A stretch of DNA of 64,000 bases from Nitrospirota bacterium (GTDB lineage: Bacteria; Nitrospirota; JACRHJ01): contig JACRHJ010000024.1 in assembly GCA_016212105.1 (NCBI GenBank), positions 1 to 64,000 on the forward strand. The letters are read 5' to 3'. The notes under the pieces are model-generated. The model saw nothing but the letters and a program-made list of their open reading frames with translations, was not told the origin of the DNA and made no database searches. Positions within the stretch are counted from its first letter, which is position 1; each line of letters begins with the position of its first letter. Of this stretch, positions 22,754 through 31,661 are shown piece after piece. Position numbers and translations under genes: made by a program.

Positions 22754-24976
22754 TTAGAGTATGGACTCCATCGAGAGCGCCGGGTGGTTCACCTTCGTGA
22801 GGTGCTCCATCATGGCGTCGCTGTCCTCGGCTATCGACTCGTCGCAGACCATGTCAATGAAGCCCGGCACCCCTTCCTCCTCGGAGCGCTTTATGAAGTC
22901 CTCGCGGAGGGCCTCCTTGAGCGACTTGGGCATCCAGACTATCCTCTTGAAGCCGCCGTCGGCCTTGAGGAACTTGCGGGACGTGATGAAGTACTTGCCT
23001 ATGCCGCCGAAGCCGGGGGTCTGGGTGCCGCCGCCGACTGTTCCAGCGAGCGTCGAGAACTTCATCCCGATGGGGGTCATGCCCGCGTAACCGCGGTTGA
23101 CTATCATGAAGCCGTTGGCCTCCGGGACGAGCGCGACGATGCACTCGAAGCAGCCGCAGGAGGTCATCGGGGCGTCCATTATGGAGTACGCCGAGAAGCC
23201 GTCGAGCGTCTGGTGCGAACCCTGCCAGACGTACTCGTCCACGCCCTTCCAACGGCCCTTGACCGGGTCGGTCGTCTCGCCCTTGGTGACGGGCTGGTTC
23301 GGGCCGGTCGGGTCGATCTCGAACGCGGCCCTCGCGTCGAGCCAGTTGTACGCGCCGCAGAGTCCGAGCCTCTCAGGCGATATTACGCAGAGGTGGTTCG
23401 GCGCGAAGGACTGGCAGAGGAGGCAGGAGTAGAACACGTCGACGGACTCGTCGGTCATGTTCGCTACCCTCTGATTACGCTCCACGTAGACCTTCTGCGC
23501 GGCGGCCAGAGCCTCGTTCACCTTGTCGTCGTCGAGTATCAGCTTGACCGCGACCTTGTCGACGATGGCGGGGAACTTGGACTTGACCATCGCGTACATG
23601 ATGTCGCCGAGGTGTTTTATGCGGAAACCTTCGCCGAACGCCTGGTTCGAGATCCTTATCCAGTTGACGTCCCTCTGGCCCATGTGCCATACGCCCTGGG
23701 CGCAGTTGATGTAGTCGTGGAGCTTCCTCTCGATGACCGGCTCGAAGTCCGGGTGCATCTTGCGGCCCGCGACCTCTATCACGAGGCCGAGCGGGAGGCG
23801 GAGCGTGGTACCAGGCGCGGCCGCGTCGATCTTCGCGAGCGTCTCGGCGGAGGCGACGAGCTCGATCTTGCCGTCCTCTATCTGGTCCATCTCCTTGGCG
23901 GTGACCCACTCGAACGAGGCGGTCTTCTGGCCGCCGAACTCGAAGATGGTGTCTTCCTTCCTGATGCGCTCGCCCTCGAATGCCGGGCCGTAGGCGACCG
24001 GGACCGGGACCTTCGTGATGGTTATCTTGAGGCCGCGCGTCTCGATGCAGGTGTCGACCAGCTTCTTGTGGTCGGTCTGGCTTACGACGTGCTCGTAGGT
24101 GCAGACGCCGGTCGGCCTTATCTCCGGCTCGACCGAGTCGAGGATGGCCGGGAAGCCGTAGGTTATCGCGCCGGCGCCGGTGGACCAAATCAGGTCGTTC
24201 ATCGGGCCCATGACCATCGCGAACGCGAAGACGCGGTCCTTGTTGTACTTGAGCACGGACAGGGCGTCGCCGCCCTTCTTGCCGCCGAAGGTGAGCGCGC
24301 CGCGGCAGGCCCAGTGGGCCGCGTACAGCGCGTGGTAGGTCTCCGGGCCGAGCGGGACAAGACGGGCGTCCCAGCCGAGGTCCACGCCCTTCCTGAGGAG
24401 CTGCTTCGTGACGGAGTCGCCGTCCACGTTGCCGCACAGGAAGGTGAGGATGTTCCTCTGCTGGAGGTCGCGGCATATCTCGACAGCAGTCTCGTCGTCC
24501 GGCGCCTTGCCGATGATGACAGCGAAGCCGGGCATCGTGCCGTCGACAAGCTGGATGCCGAGGTCTCTGAGTATGGTGTCCGTTATGAAACCGTTGTAGG
24601 TGAAGTCGTTGCCGTCAATCTTCTCGACGACGGGCTCCAGGCCCATGGCGAAGCGGCACGCGAGGAGTATCTCCTCCGCGAACAGCGTCGCCTGGCCCGC
24701 GTCCAGCGTCTCGCCCAGGTACGGCAGGTACTCGTGCTCTGCCGGTATCGGGGTGAGCATGCCCTTCGCGTATGCGAGGCCTTCCCTCATCTGTCCGAGC
24801 GTCTCGATCTTCATCCCGGTCATGCCGTGGATGTGCGGGAGGTAAAACGCGGTATCAGGCCATTCGATCTTAAAGCCTTCGCCCTTGGAGGCGATGGCGT
24901 TTTCCAGGGCCTCGGCCGCCTGCGCGACTATCCCGTGGGAGCCGCGTATGGCTGCTGCTGCGATGTGTCTTGACAT
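22754..24976 (-). CDS. acsB: Acetyl-CoA synthase (CODH/ACS alpha subunit)
   Basis: Joins CO, a methyl group from the corrinoid protein, and CoA at the Ni-Ni-Fe4S4 A-cluster. At 740 residues it is the full-length bacterial form with the N-terminal CODH-contact domain. A-cluster Fe4S4 ligands are C518, C521, C530 and C540; the C607-G-C609 motif binds the distal nickel. GGGIGKYF and the TTLRLPLGLVIEVAGRKMHPDFE segments also fit the family. AAGGAGG precedes the ATG. It lies between acsC (24 bp upstream) and cooS. Confidence 0.97.
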   Translation of the reverse strand: MSRHIAAAAIRGSHGIVAQAAEALENAIASKGEGFKIEWPDTAFYLPHIHGMTGMKIETLGQMREGLAYAKGMLTPIPAEHEYLPYLGETLDAGQATLFAEEILLACRFAMGLEPVVEKIDGNDFTYNGFITDTILRDLGIQLVDGTMPGFAVIIGKAPDDETAVEICRDLQQRNILTFLCGNVDGDSVTKQLLRKGVDLGWDARLVPLGPETYHALYAAHWACRGALTFGGKKGGDALSVLKYNKDRVFAFAMVMGPMNDLIWSTGAGAITYGFPAILDSVEPEIRPTGVCTYEHVVSQTDHKKLVDTCIETRGLKITITKVPVPVAYGPAFEGERIRKEDTIFEFGGQKTASFEWVTAKEMDQIEDGKIELVASAETLAKIDAAAPGTTLRLPLGLVIEVAGRKMHPDFEPVIERKLHDYINCAQGVWHMGQRDVNWIRISNQAFGEGFRIKHLGDIMYAMVKSKFPAIVDKVAVKLILDDDKVNEALAAAQKVYVERNQRVANMTDESVDVFYSCLLCQSFAPNHLCVISPERLGLCGAYNWLDARAAFEIDPTGPNQPVTKGETTDPVKGRWKGVDEYVWQGSHQTLDGFSAYSIMDAPMTSCGCFECIVALVPEANGFMIVNRGYAGMTPIGMKFSTLAGTVGGGTQTPGFGGIGKYFITSRKFLKADGGFKRIVWMPKSLKEALREDFIKRSEEEGVPGFIDMVCDESIAEDSDAMMEHLTKVNHPALSMESIL

Positions 24977-25000
24977 GTTATCTATCCTCCTTGCAGTTGC

Positions 25001-26350
25001 TTAGGCGGCGGCCGCCTTGTTCTTCAAAAATGCGGGGAGGGCGTTGGCCTCCCTCGGCCCCACGGTAATCTTCCAGCCCGGCAGCTTCTCTTCCAGCGCG
25101 CCGGAGAGGATGGCGACGTAGCCCGGGATGATAAGCTCCTTGTGCGACACACTCTGGTCTATCCCCGACTCTGTAATGAACTGGGCTATCTTCGCGGCGG
25201 TGAACTTGCCCGCCGCCCACGCGGTCAGGACCGAAAGCCCCTCGACGTCCATGACCGCGAGCCAGGACGGGACCTTCGAGTTCTCGACCTCGCCCAGGAC
25301 GATGAAGTACGTCAGCGAGAAGTTGGTCGTTATCATGAGCGGCGATTCGGCCTTCACGTCGCCGACCTTGTACAGGTCCTGCTTGACCTGCATCGGGACC
25401 TGCGGGTCGGTGTAGATGTTCTGCCGGAGCGCGATGAGCGCGAGCGACTTCCACTTCGCTATGTCCGACAGGACTATGATGGAGGCGTACTTGGCGATGC
25501 CTATCGAGGCCAGTGCCTGCTCCATGTACGGGTCGGCGTTTACCGCGAAGGATATGACCGGGAAGCCGAGCGGCTTGAAGGACTTCTTCGTGGCCGAGCG
25601 GCGTATCATCGTGTACTGCTCGACCATGTCCTTCGCCTTCCTCGCGCCGGGGTCCAGCACCAGGTCCTTGAAGCCGCCCGCCGTTATCTTCTCGGTCAGG
25701 GCGGTCAGGGCGTCGAGCCCGTCGGCTATGACGCCGAGCGAGGCGCCGGCGGCCTTGGCAATGCCCACCATCGCGTCCGCGTTGTCCGCGGTCGCGCCGT
25801 AGATGAGCGGCTTCTTGCCCGCGAGGTGCGCGAGCGCGGCCTCCACGGCGGCGGTGTTCCTCGTGTCGAGGATAAGCCCAGCGTCCGGGGCCTTCTCGGT
25901 CACGCGCTTGACGGCGGCGGCGAACCTGGCCGGGTCGCCGGAGGCGTCCTTGACGGAGACCAGCTCGATCCTGAGCCTCTGGCCGACGCGGTCGATCTCG
26001 GACGTGGCGACGGCGGACGCCTTCGCGTCGATGTCGGCGTCCGAGTCGGTGTCCATCACCTGGAGCGCCATGCCGCAGGGGTTGACGAACTTCTTCTCGT
26101 GCCTGAACAGCACGGTCTCCTCGCCGACCTTTACCGCGCCGGCGCCCGCGCCTATGGTTATCGCCCTGACCGGCGGCTCGGAGGCCGCGCCGAGGAAGGA
26201 CTTCGCCTCCTCCGACGCATCCGGGCATGAGTCCAGCGAGGCCTGCTTCGCAGCCAGCTTCATGGCAAACGCGAGGCAGGTCGGGAACCCGCACTTCTTA
26301 CAGTTAGTCTTGGGCAAGTGCTTGAAAATCTCTACACCTGACAGAGCCAT
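25001..26350 (-). CDS. acsC: Corrinoid iron-sulfur protein large subunit
   Basis: Gamma (large) subunit of the CFeSP that carries the methyl group on cobalamin from methyl-THF to acetyl-CoA synthase. It has 449 residues. The N-terminal low-potential Fe4S4 motif has C17, C20, C25 and C42. The remainder is a TIM-barrel and a C-terminal corrinoid-binding region (VEGLSVLTAWAAGKFTA, the IPGYVAILSGALEEKLPGW stretch and the GPREANALPAFL end). AAGGAG precedes the ATG. It is 24 bp upstream of acsB. Confidence 0.96.
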   Translation of the reverse strand: MALSGVEIFKHLPKTNCKKCGFPTCLAFAMKLAAKQASLDSCPDASEEAKSFLGAASEPPVRAITIGAGAGAVKVGEETVLFRHEKKFVNPCGMALQVMDTDSDADIDAKASAVATSEIDRVGQRLRIELVSVKDASGDPARFAAAVKRVTEKAPDAGLILDTRNTAAVEAALAHLAGKKPLIYGATADNADAMVGIAKAAGASLGVIADGLDALTALTEKITAGGFKDLVLDPGARKAKDMVEQYTMIRRSATKKSFKPLGFPVISFAVNADPYMEQALASIGIAKYASIIVLSDIAKWKSLALIALRQNIYTDPQVPMQVKQDLYKVGDVKAESPLMITTNFSLTYFIVLGEVENSKVPSWLAVMDVEGLSVLTAWAAGKFTAAKIAQFITESGIDQSVSHKELIIPGYVAILSGALEEKLPGWKITVGPREANALPAFLKNKAAAA

Positions 26351-26376
26351 CTTCTATGTTCTCCTTTCGGTCGAAT

Positions 26377-26495
26377 ACATTATCCCCCTCCCCCAGCCCC
26401 TCCCGCGAGGGGAGGGGAGAATACCGGTGTTCCTCCCGCGAGGGAGATACCGCTTACCCTCTCCCTTTAATGGGAGAGGGCAGGGTGAGGGTTAT
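26377..26495. repeat. Repeat between acsD and acsC
   Basis: A tccccctcccccagcccctcccgcgaggggagggg hairpin (26383-26417) and a ctctccctttaatgggagagggcagggtgagggtta hairpin (26459-26494). Both lie inside the presumed acs transcript. Confidence 0.7.
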
Positions 26496-26501
26496 CGTAA
26501 T

Positions 26502-27443
26502 TTACGCAAGCTCCGCGATAACCTTCTTCGCGGTCTCGATAGCCTTCGGGTGGCGCATGATGAGGAGGTTCGAGCCGGCCATGATAAGCCCGACCGCGGT
26601 GGTGGACTCCCAGCCTATCGCCCTCTCCTCAAGCGCGCCCCAGTCCGGCAGGTCGCTCTCGGAGGCCATCGTCTCCTTGACCTTCCAGACGTACATGCCG
26701 ATGTCGTTCAGCATCGGCGGGGCCATCGTGCCGTCGTTCTGCATCAGGGCCGCCGACCTTATCCTCTCCATGACGGAGTAGGTGTACTCGATGCCGTATC
26801 CGAGCGCGGAGGACATCGGGTCGGTGACTATCTTCTCCTTCTCGTAGCCCATCTGGGTGATGAGGATGTTGAGCTGCTTGGCGAGGTTGACGTCCAGGTC
26901 GGACATCGCTATGAGCTTGTGGCCCGCCGCCATCGCCGCCGCGACTATCGTCTTGTAGTTGGCCTCCTGCGCCTTGCCGATGAGGCAGTTCCTGCCCTTC
27001 GCGGCCTCGCATGCGGCGCGGAGCACCTGCGCGTCCTTCTCGGCGTGGTTGCTGCCGAGGATGATGAGCGGGACGCTGATCGCGGCAAGCACGTCCGAGA
27101 CGGTCTTCGCCGCCGCCTCGGGGCTGGTGTCCTGCCTGTCCGGGTGAGTGCTGTAGAGCCTCAGCGCAATGGCCTGCGCGCCGAGGTTGTCCTGGCAGTG
27201 CTTCGCCCAGGTGACGGGGTCGCCCGATACGCCCTTGTACGCGGCCTGGACCGTCTCCGGCCAGTCCTCGGGGGCGACGTCCTGGACCTCGTGGGCTATG
27301 ACCGGCATATTGGGCACCGCGCCCTCGAAGGTCAGGAACGGCAGCGTGTTCTCGCCGCCGATCTTCACGGCCTTGTCGCCCGTGCCTATCTCGACCTCGA
27401 ATACCTTGCCGTTGTATGTATCCTTTGGTACAACGAAAGCCAT
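26502..27443 (-). CDS. acsD: Corrinoid iron-sulfur protein small subunit
   Basis: Delta (small) subunit of the CFeSP, a TIM-barrel partner that caps the corrinoid of AcsC. It has 313 residues. The start at the ATG at 27443 is fixed by AAGGAGG upstream; the frame stays open further back, but that part is repeat DNA. Family segments include GGENTLPFLTFEG, PVIAHEVQD, the VTWAKHCQDNLGAQAI stretch and TDPMSSALGYGIEYTYSVMER. A repeat region of about 150 bp separates it from acsC, and a similar gap separates it from acsE. Confidence 0.95.
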   Translation of the reverse strand: MAFVVPKDTYNGKVFEVEIGTGDKAVKIGGENTLPFLTFEGAVPNMPVIAHEVQDVAPEDWPETVQAAYKGVSGDPVTWAKHCQDNLGAQAIALRLYSTHPDRQDTSPEAAAKTVSDVLAAISVPLIILGSNHAEKDAQVLRAACEAAKGRNCLIGKAQEANYKTIVAAAMAAGHKLIAMSDLDVNLAKQLNILITQMGYEKEKIVTDPMSSALGYGIEYTYSVMERIRSAALMQNDGTMAPPMLNDIGMYVWKVKETMASESDLPDWGALEERAIGWESTTAVGLIMAGSNLLIMRHPKAIETAKKVIAELA

Positions 27444-27482
27444 TTGAAAAACCTCCTTGTAGAAATCAGACCACGGTCTGCA

Positions 27483-27575
27483 CTTGCCTCCCTCCCCCTG
27501 CGAGGGGGGAGGGCCGGGGAGGGGGTGATGTCCATTTTCACCCTCCCCTATGTCCCCTCCCCTCAAGGGAGGGGA
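27483..27575. repeat. Repeat between acsE and acsD
   Basis: A ctccctccccctgcgaggggggaggg hairpin (27487-27512) and a tcccctcccctcaagggaggggatga hairpin (27552-27577). Both belong to the C-rich/G-rich family found throughout the window. Confidence 0.7.
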
Positions 27576-27600
27576 TGAGTTGTGGCAGCCGCCATCTTAG

Positions 27601-28392
27601 TTACATGTCCAGATAGCTGTGCGCGTACAGCGTCTTGCCCATGAGTATGTCGGTCGTCTTGATGACCTCTATCATCTCCCGCTCGAGCGGGTCGATGATG
27701 GCAGAGTCGAGCCCTTCGTACATCAGGAGCGCGGTGTACACCCTGTTGAGGAGCGGCCTCAGAGTCTTGGGCGCGCCGTTCGATATGTTGGACAGCCCGA
27801 CAACCGTCTTCATCGGCGGGTCGTTCAGTTCCTTGAACATGCGGATGGCCCTTATGGACTCGAGCGACTTCTCCTGCGAGAAGGGCACCGGCATGATCAG
27901 CGGGTCCAGGTATATGTCCTCCATCGGGACGCCGCACTCGGCGGCCTTGCCCATTATCTCGGCGGCTATGGCGCAGCGGTCCTCGGCGAGAGCCGGGATG
28001 CCGGTCTTGTTCAGCGTCAGGCCGATGATGAGCGAGCCGTACTGGCCGGCGAGCGGCATCATCATGTTGAGCCTCTCCTCCTCGCCGGAGGCGGAGTTAA
28101 TCATCGCGCGGCCCCAGGAGTTGTCGTGGGCCTTGAGGCCCGCCTCCATAGCGGCCGGGTTCGTGGTGTCCAGGCAGAGCGGGACCTGCACCACCTCCTG
28201 CACCGTCTTGACTATCCAGTCCATCAGCTGCTCGCCGTTGTCCTCGGCGGGGCCGATGTTGATGTCGAGCATGCCGGCGCCGCACTTGACCTGGTTTAAG
28301 GCCATCTCCTGGATCGGCCCCTTGTCGCGGTCGGTCATCGCCTGGCGCTGGGTCTTGGTTATGACGTTAATCCTCTCTCCGATAATCAGCAT
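27601..28392 (-). CDS. acsE: Methyl-THF:corrinoid iron-sulfur protein methyltransferase
   Basis: Transfers the methyl group of 5-methyl-THF to the Co(I) centre of AcsCD, joining the methyl and carbonyl branches. It has 263 residues and the pterin-binding TIM-barrel of the MeTr family. Signatures are LIIGERINVIT at the N-terminus, DINIGPAEDNGE, VPLCLDTTNPAAMEAGL, INSASGEEE and VGLSNISNGAP. AAGGAG precedes the ATG. It is the first acs gene in the direction of transcription, and the order E-D-C-B-cooS runs toward fhs. Confidence 0.96.
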   Translation of the reverse strand: MLIIGERINVITKTQRQAMTDRDKGPIQEMALNQVKCGAGMLDINIGPAEDNGEQLMDWIVKTVQEVVQVPLCLDTTNPAAMEAGLKAHDNSWGRAMINSASGEEERLNMMMPLAGQYGSLIIGLTLNKTGIPALAEDRCAIAAEIMGKAAECGVPMEDIYLDPLIMPVPFSQEKSLESIRAIRMFKELNDPPMKTVVGLSNISNGAPKTLRPLLNRVYTALLMYEGLDSAIIDPLEREMIEVIKTTDILMGKTLYAHSYLDM

Positions 28393-28423
28393 TACCTTCG
28401 TTCTCCTTTCACATGCGGTGGGT

Positions 28424-28450
28424 TGTCAACTGTCAACGCGTATCTATAAT
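28424..28450. promoter_or_regulatory. Tandem TGTCAAC site upstream of acsE
   Basis: Two abutting TGTCAAC heptamers (28424-28430 and 28431-28437), 32 bp from the acsE start. Read on the minus strand they give two TTGACA boxes toward acsE, but only a poor -10 (TGTGAA). On the plus strand TTGTCA with TATAAT at 28445-28450 (16-bp spacer) forms a better promoter pointing away. It may be an operator. Confidence 0.35.
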
Positions 28451-28529
28451 ATCGGCCCGTCTTATGCCGGACCGTTCTGTCTTGCGTCTACGTTATCAAA
28501 GAACCTGAACGAGCTTGCCGCGACTCCTG

Positions 28530-28740
28530 TCATTCCCGCCCCGGCTTTATGCGTACCGGGGTAAACTCCAGCGGGAATCCATTTCAATGCGCAAGGTCAA
28601 AATGGACCCCCGTTTTCACGGGGGTGACAAACCGCCTTGTCTGTCGTCCTGAGCGAAGCCGAAGGACCCACCTTTGACTTTCGACTTTCTAAATCAAAGT
28701 CAACTGTGGATTCTTCACTTCGTTCAGAATGACGGGCAAT
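28530..28740. repeat. Composite repeat upstream of acsE
   Basis: A nested cattcccgcc...gcgggaatcc unit (28532-28580) is joined through aatgcgcaaggtcaaaatgg to the acccccgttttcacgggggtgac hairpin (28606-28629). Two gattcttc/gaatgac-type units follow (28643-28680 and 28710-28735). The joined form recurs at 38075, 45967 and 63012. Confidence 0.75.
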
Positions 28741-28766
28741 GGCATGGCGCCTGGGGACGTCGCGCC

Positions 28767-29645
28767 CTAAACTCTCCTGCTGAGCAACTCGAACAGCCGG
28801 GCCCCGTCCTCCTGGGAGAGCGTGCCCTTGGCGAGTCCGACCTTGATTGCGTGCTTGCCAAGCTCGCAGTACAGCCGCACCATGCCGGGCATCTTCTTCT
28901 TGAGCACCTCCAGGTGCCCCTCGACGGTTGCGACGTCGCCACGGGCGATGGGCCCGGTAAGCGCGTCCGGCACGCCGACCTTCTCGATATTGTTCACGGT
29001 GCCGCGCACGAGCGGCATGACCGCGTTGATTGCCTCTTTCCTGTCCAGCCCCAGCATCTCGTAAATCTCGACCGCGAAATCGACCACGGTCACGAGGTAG
29101 TTGGACGCGACCGCCGCTCCCGCGTGGTAGAGCGCCTTCTGGTCGGACGGCACCACGAGCATCAACCCGCAGAGCGCCTCGACGACCTCCTTGCCCTCGG
29201 CCATCGCGTCGGGATCGCCCTCAACAGAGAAGTACGATCCGGGAAGGTTCGACACCGCCTGCGACGCAGTCGCAAGGCTCTGGAGCGGGTGTATCGAGAC
29301 CGCCCTCGCGCCCGCCTTGCGAGCCGAATCAAGAACGTCCGCGTTAAGAGCCCCGCTCATATGGACGACAAGCTGGCCGCGCGAAAAGCCGCCGCCAGCC
29401 GAGACTTCGTTGCAGACCTTCTCTATCGCCCTGTCCGGCGTGGTGATGAACACCCAGTCGGCGTCCTTCGCCGCATTCGCGGCGTCCACACCCGGCTCGC
29501 CGGAACCGATGAATTTTATGCTCTTCTCTGCGTGTTCGAGGCTTCTACATACCACGCCCTTTATGTCGTAGCCGCGCTCCCGGAAGAGACGGCCTATCGC
29601 GGAGCCGACGACACCCGCGCCGATTATGGATACAGTCTTGCTCAT
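28767..29645 (-). CDS. Rossmann-fold and DUF2520 reductase-like protein
   Basis: A 292-residue protein starting at the ATG at 29645 (GGAGGTG upstream). The N-terminal NAD(P)-binding Rossmann domain has GAGVVGSAIG (about 8-17), a conserved TTPDRAI segment and an SGAL segment. The C-terminal helical part (about 130-290) matches the DUF2520 type with HPLQS and YHAGAAVASNYLV. The architecture is that of 6-phosphogluconate dehydrogenase-like or ketopantoate-reductase-like enzymes. panB lies 2.8 kb upstream on the same strand, so ketopantoate reduction is a reasonable guess; no panE-type gene is in the window. Family firm, substrate unknown. Confidence 0.82.
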   Translation of the reverse strand: MSKTVSIIGAGVVGSAIGRLFRERGYDIKGVVCRSLEHAEKSIKFIGSGEPGVDAANAAKDADWVFITTPDRAIEKVCNEVSAGGGFSRGQLVVHMSGALNADVLDSARKAGARAVSIHPLQSLATASQAVSNLPGSYFSVEGDPDAMAEGKEVVEALCGLMLVVPSDQKALYHAGAAVASNYLVTVVDFAVEIYEMLGLDRKEAINAVMPLVRGTVNNIEKVGVPDALTGPIARGDVATVEGHLEVLKKKMPGMVRLYCELGKHAIKVGLAKGTLSQEDGARLFELLSRRV

Positions 29646-29694
29646 AATCGTCACCTCCATAACCCAGACGCAACACCGTCACCCAAAACTCTCC

Positions 29695-29808
29695 AAAGGG
29701 AGAGTATTTCGTTTCCCCTCCCTTTAGGGGTGGGGATTAAGGGGAGGGTTGGGCTTCGCGGGATTTCACCCCCACCCTGCCCTCCCCCCTCAAGGGGGAG
29801 GGATATAC
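29695..29808. repeat. C-rich/G-rich palindromes between cooC and the DUF2520 gene
   Basis: tttcccctccctttaggggtggggattaaggggagggttggg (29713-29754) and the hairpin ccctgcccteccccctcaagggggaggg-like stretch at 29775-29802 (as read: ccctcccccctcaagggggaggg core). Same family as at 26380 and 27485. Confidence 0.6.
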
Positions 29809-29809
29809 T

Positions 29810-30571
29810 CTACGGTATCTCCAGCCCGTCCAGTATCCCGTACAGCGCCGCGACCGCCTCGCTGTCCGCCGGAAGTTGCACCAGCGGCTTCGCGTTCATG
29901 TCGTACTCAGTGATGTTCGCGTCAACAGGCACGGTGCCCGCAAGCTTCAGGCCGGTCTTTTCCACCACTCCCTCAAGCTCCGGCGGCAGCGTGTCGCCCG
30001 GCACGCGGTTGACTATAAGCAGCCGCCTCTTGACGTCGAGGTGCAGCTCGTCGACGATGCCGTTCACCCGACCGGTGGTGAGGATACCCCGCGCGGACGG
30101 GTCGGAGATGACGAGCAGCAGGTCGGTCGCGGAAGCGGTGCGCCTGGACAGGTGCTCAAGCCCTGCCTCGTTGTCCGTCACGATGTACGGGTAGCTGTCG
30201 AGCAGGTAGTCCGTGTACTTCCTGATGACATTGTTCGCGGCGCAGTAACATCCGGGGCCTTCCGGGCGGCCCATGACCAGCAGGTCGAAGCCGGGCGCCT
30301 CTACGAGGCTCTGCTCGATGCGTATGTCGAGATATTCGTCCAGCGACATGCCGTGCGGCCTGCTTCCGGCGGTTTCGAGCGCCTCCTCGCGGATGTGGCC
30401 GACCGTGCTGCCGCACGAAACGCCCAGCACCTCGTTTAAGTTCGAGTTCGCGTCCGCGTCTACCGCGAGCACCGGCCCTTTTCTCTTCTCCGTCAGATAG
30501 CGTATTATCAGCCCGGTGAGGGTCGTCTTACCCGTGCCGCCCTTGCCGGCGACGGCTATCGTGAATGCCAT
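29810..30571 (-). CDS. cooC: CooC/AcsF-type nickel-insertion ATPase for CODH/ACS
   Basis: MinD/SIMIBI-class ATPase of 253 residues that matures the CODH C-cluster or the ACS A-cluster by nickel delivery. It has the deviant Walker A GKGGTGKTT (9-17), the switch-I DADANSN and the CooC-specific CxC motif in GPGCYCAAN (dimer metal site). DNEAGLEHLSRR is the Walker B-like segment. It lies 14 bp after thyX and on the acs side of the cluster, which supports CODH/ACS maturation. A second paralogue is at 35720-36520. Whether it is CooC (CODH) or AcsF (ACS) cannot be told from sequence by eye. Confidence 0.9.
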   Translation of the reverse strand: MAFTIAVAGKGGTGKTTLTGLIIRYLTEKRKGPVLAVDADANSNLNEVLGVSCGSTVGHIREEALETAGSRPHGMSLDEYLDIRIEQSLVEAPGFDLLVMGRPEGPGCYCAANNVIRKYTDYLLDSYPYIVTDNEAGLEHLSRRTASATDLLLVISDPSARGILTTGRVNGIVDELHLDVKRRLLIVNRVPGDTLPPELEGVVEKTGLKLAGTVPVDANITEYDMNAKPLVQLPADSEAVAALYGILDGLEIP

Positions 30572-30585
30572 TTTATAAAACCGCC

Positions 30586-31314
30586 TTAACTGAGCTTCTT
30601 GAATTTAGCCCGCACTTCGGCCGACTTGCCGCAGGTCATCTTGCCCTCGGGGCATTTGCCCTTGACGCAGCCGGGGCCCGCGTCCTTGAATATCACGGGC
30701 GCCGCGCCCTTTACGGACCTCAGCATCTCGTAAGCCATCGCGCGTATCTCCCACTGCGCGCGGTTGCAGCAGCGGACGCGGAAGAAGTGCAGAAGCTCAC
30801 GCGCGTTCATCGTGACTACTATCTTTGTCTCGGCCGCGTTCGGGAGCAGGAAGCGCGCGTCCTGGGACGCGTTCTCGCCGGTGATGCCGCGTTCTCCGAG
30901 CGCCTTAATCGCCTCGTCGTAGGCCTTCTGGGCCTGCTTCATGTTCTTCTCGAAAGCCTTGGTCAGCTTCGGGTCCGCCTTTATCGTCTCGGGTATGACG
31001 TAGTCGAACTCGGTCTCCCGGACGTAGCGCTGGGACTGCTGGGAGTAAGACGCGACCCTGTGGCGCACGAGCTGGTGGCTGCATGCGCGGGATATGCCCT
31101 CGATGCCGAAGGTAAAGGATACGTGCTCTATCGGCGACATATGGCCGATGGAGACGAGCTTCTCGACGAACGCCTTCTGGTCCTTCGCCTCGATCTTGCC
31201 CTTCAAGCCTTCCACGTCCGACGCGCTGTAGCAGAGCTTCGCGGACATCGCCACGACGTTCTCGGGGTTCGGCGTGTGTTCGAGCAGGAGCACCTTCAGC
31301 TTCGCTTCCGGCAT
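30586..31314 (-). CDS. thyX: Flavin-dependent thymidylate synthase
   Basis: Makes dTMP from dUMP using methylene-THF and reduced FAD, regenerating THF directly. It has 242 residues with the ThyX signature RHRVASYSQQSQR (84-96). The C-terminus adds a short cysteine-containing tail (CVKGKCPEGKMTCGK), unusual for the minimal family. It sits inside the C1 cluster, 14 bp upstream of cooC. ThyX is common in anaerobes with folate-based energy metabolism because it does not yield dihydrofolate. Confidence 0.94.
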   Translation of the reverse strand: MPEAKLKVLLLEHTPNPENVVAMSAKLCYSASDVEGLKGKIEAKDQKAFVEKLVSIGHMSPIEHVSFTFGIEGISRACSHQLVRHRVASYSQQSQRYVRETEFDYVIPETIKADPKLTKAFEKNMKQAQKAYDEAIKALGERGITGENASQDARFLLPNAAETKIVVTMNARELLHFFRVRCCNRAQWEIRAMAYEMLRSVKGAAPVIFKDAGPGCVKGKCPEGKMTCGKSAEVRAKFKKLS

Positions 31315-31327
31315 TGTGTTTTCCCCT

Positions 31328-31660
31328 TGTAGGGGCGCAGTTTACTGCGTCCGTTCCTTATTGTAGGGGCCGACCGTCGTGTCGGCCCTTGATTAAAATG
31401 CGCCCGATGAATCGGGCAACTACAACTAAACCTGAAAACCAGGGCGGGCACGGAGACCCGCCCCTACACTCGAACAACCTCCTGGATTCTCGCCGGAGCC
31501 TGCCCCGGTATGCCTGAAGCCGGGGCGGGAATGACGGAGATGGTGTCATTCTGAGCGAAGCGAAGAATCTGCCTGTATCTAATCCCCTCTCCTCGCAGGA
31601 GAGGGGTTGGGGTGAGGGGTCTCCACCTGTAGCGGCCGACCGTCGGGTCGGCCCCTACAC
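31328..31660. repeat. Dense repeat cluster between panB and thyX
   Basis: In order: tgtaggggcgcagtttactgcg (31328-31349), tgtaggggccgaccgtcgtgtcggccctt (31363-31391), a cgcccgatgaatcgggcaactacaac unit (31401-31426), agggcgggcacggagacccgcccctacact (31441-31470), a nested ggattctcgccgg...gccggggcgggaatgac unit (31482-31536), cattctgagcgaagcgaagaatctgcctgtat (31548-31579), a cccctctcctcgcaggagagggg hairpin (31583-31606), and cggccgaccgtcgggtcggcccctacac (31634-31661). Confidence 0.75.
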
Positions 31661-31661
31661 T

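Noticed and set aside
20703-24973. Two long plus-strand frames across cooS and acsB
   Set aside because: Shadows of the CODH and ACS genes; no start signals or recognisable motifs.
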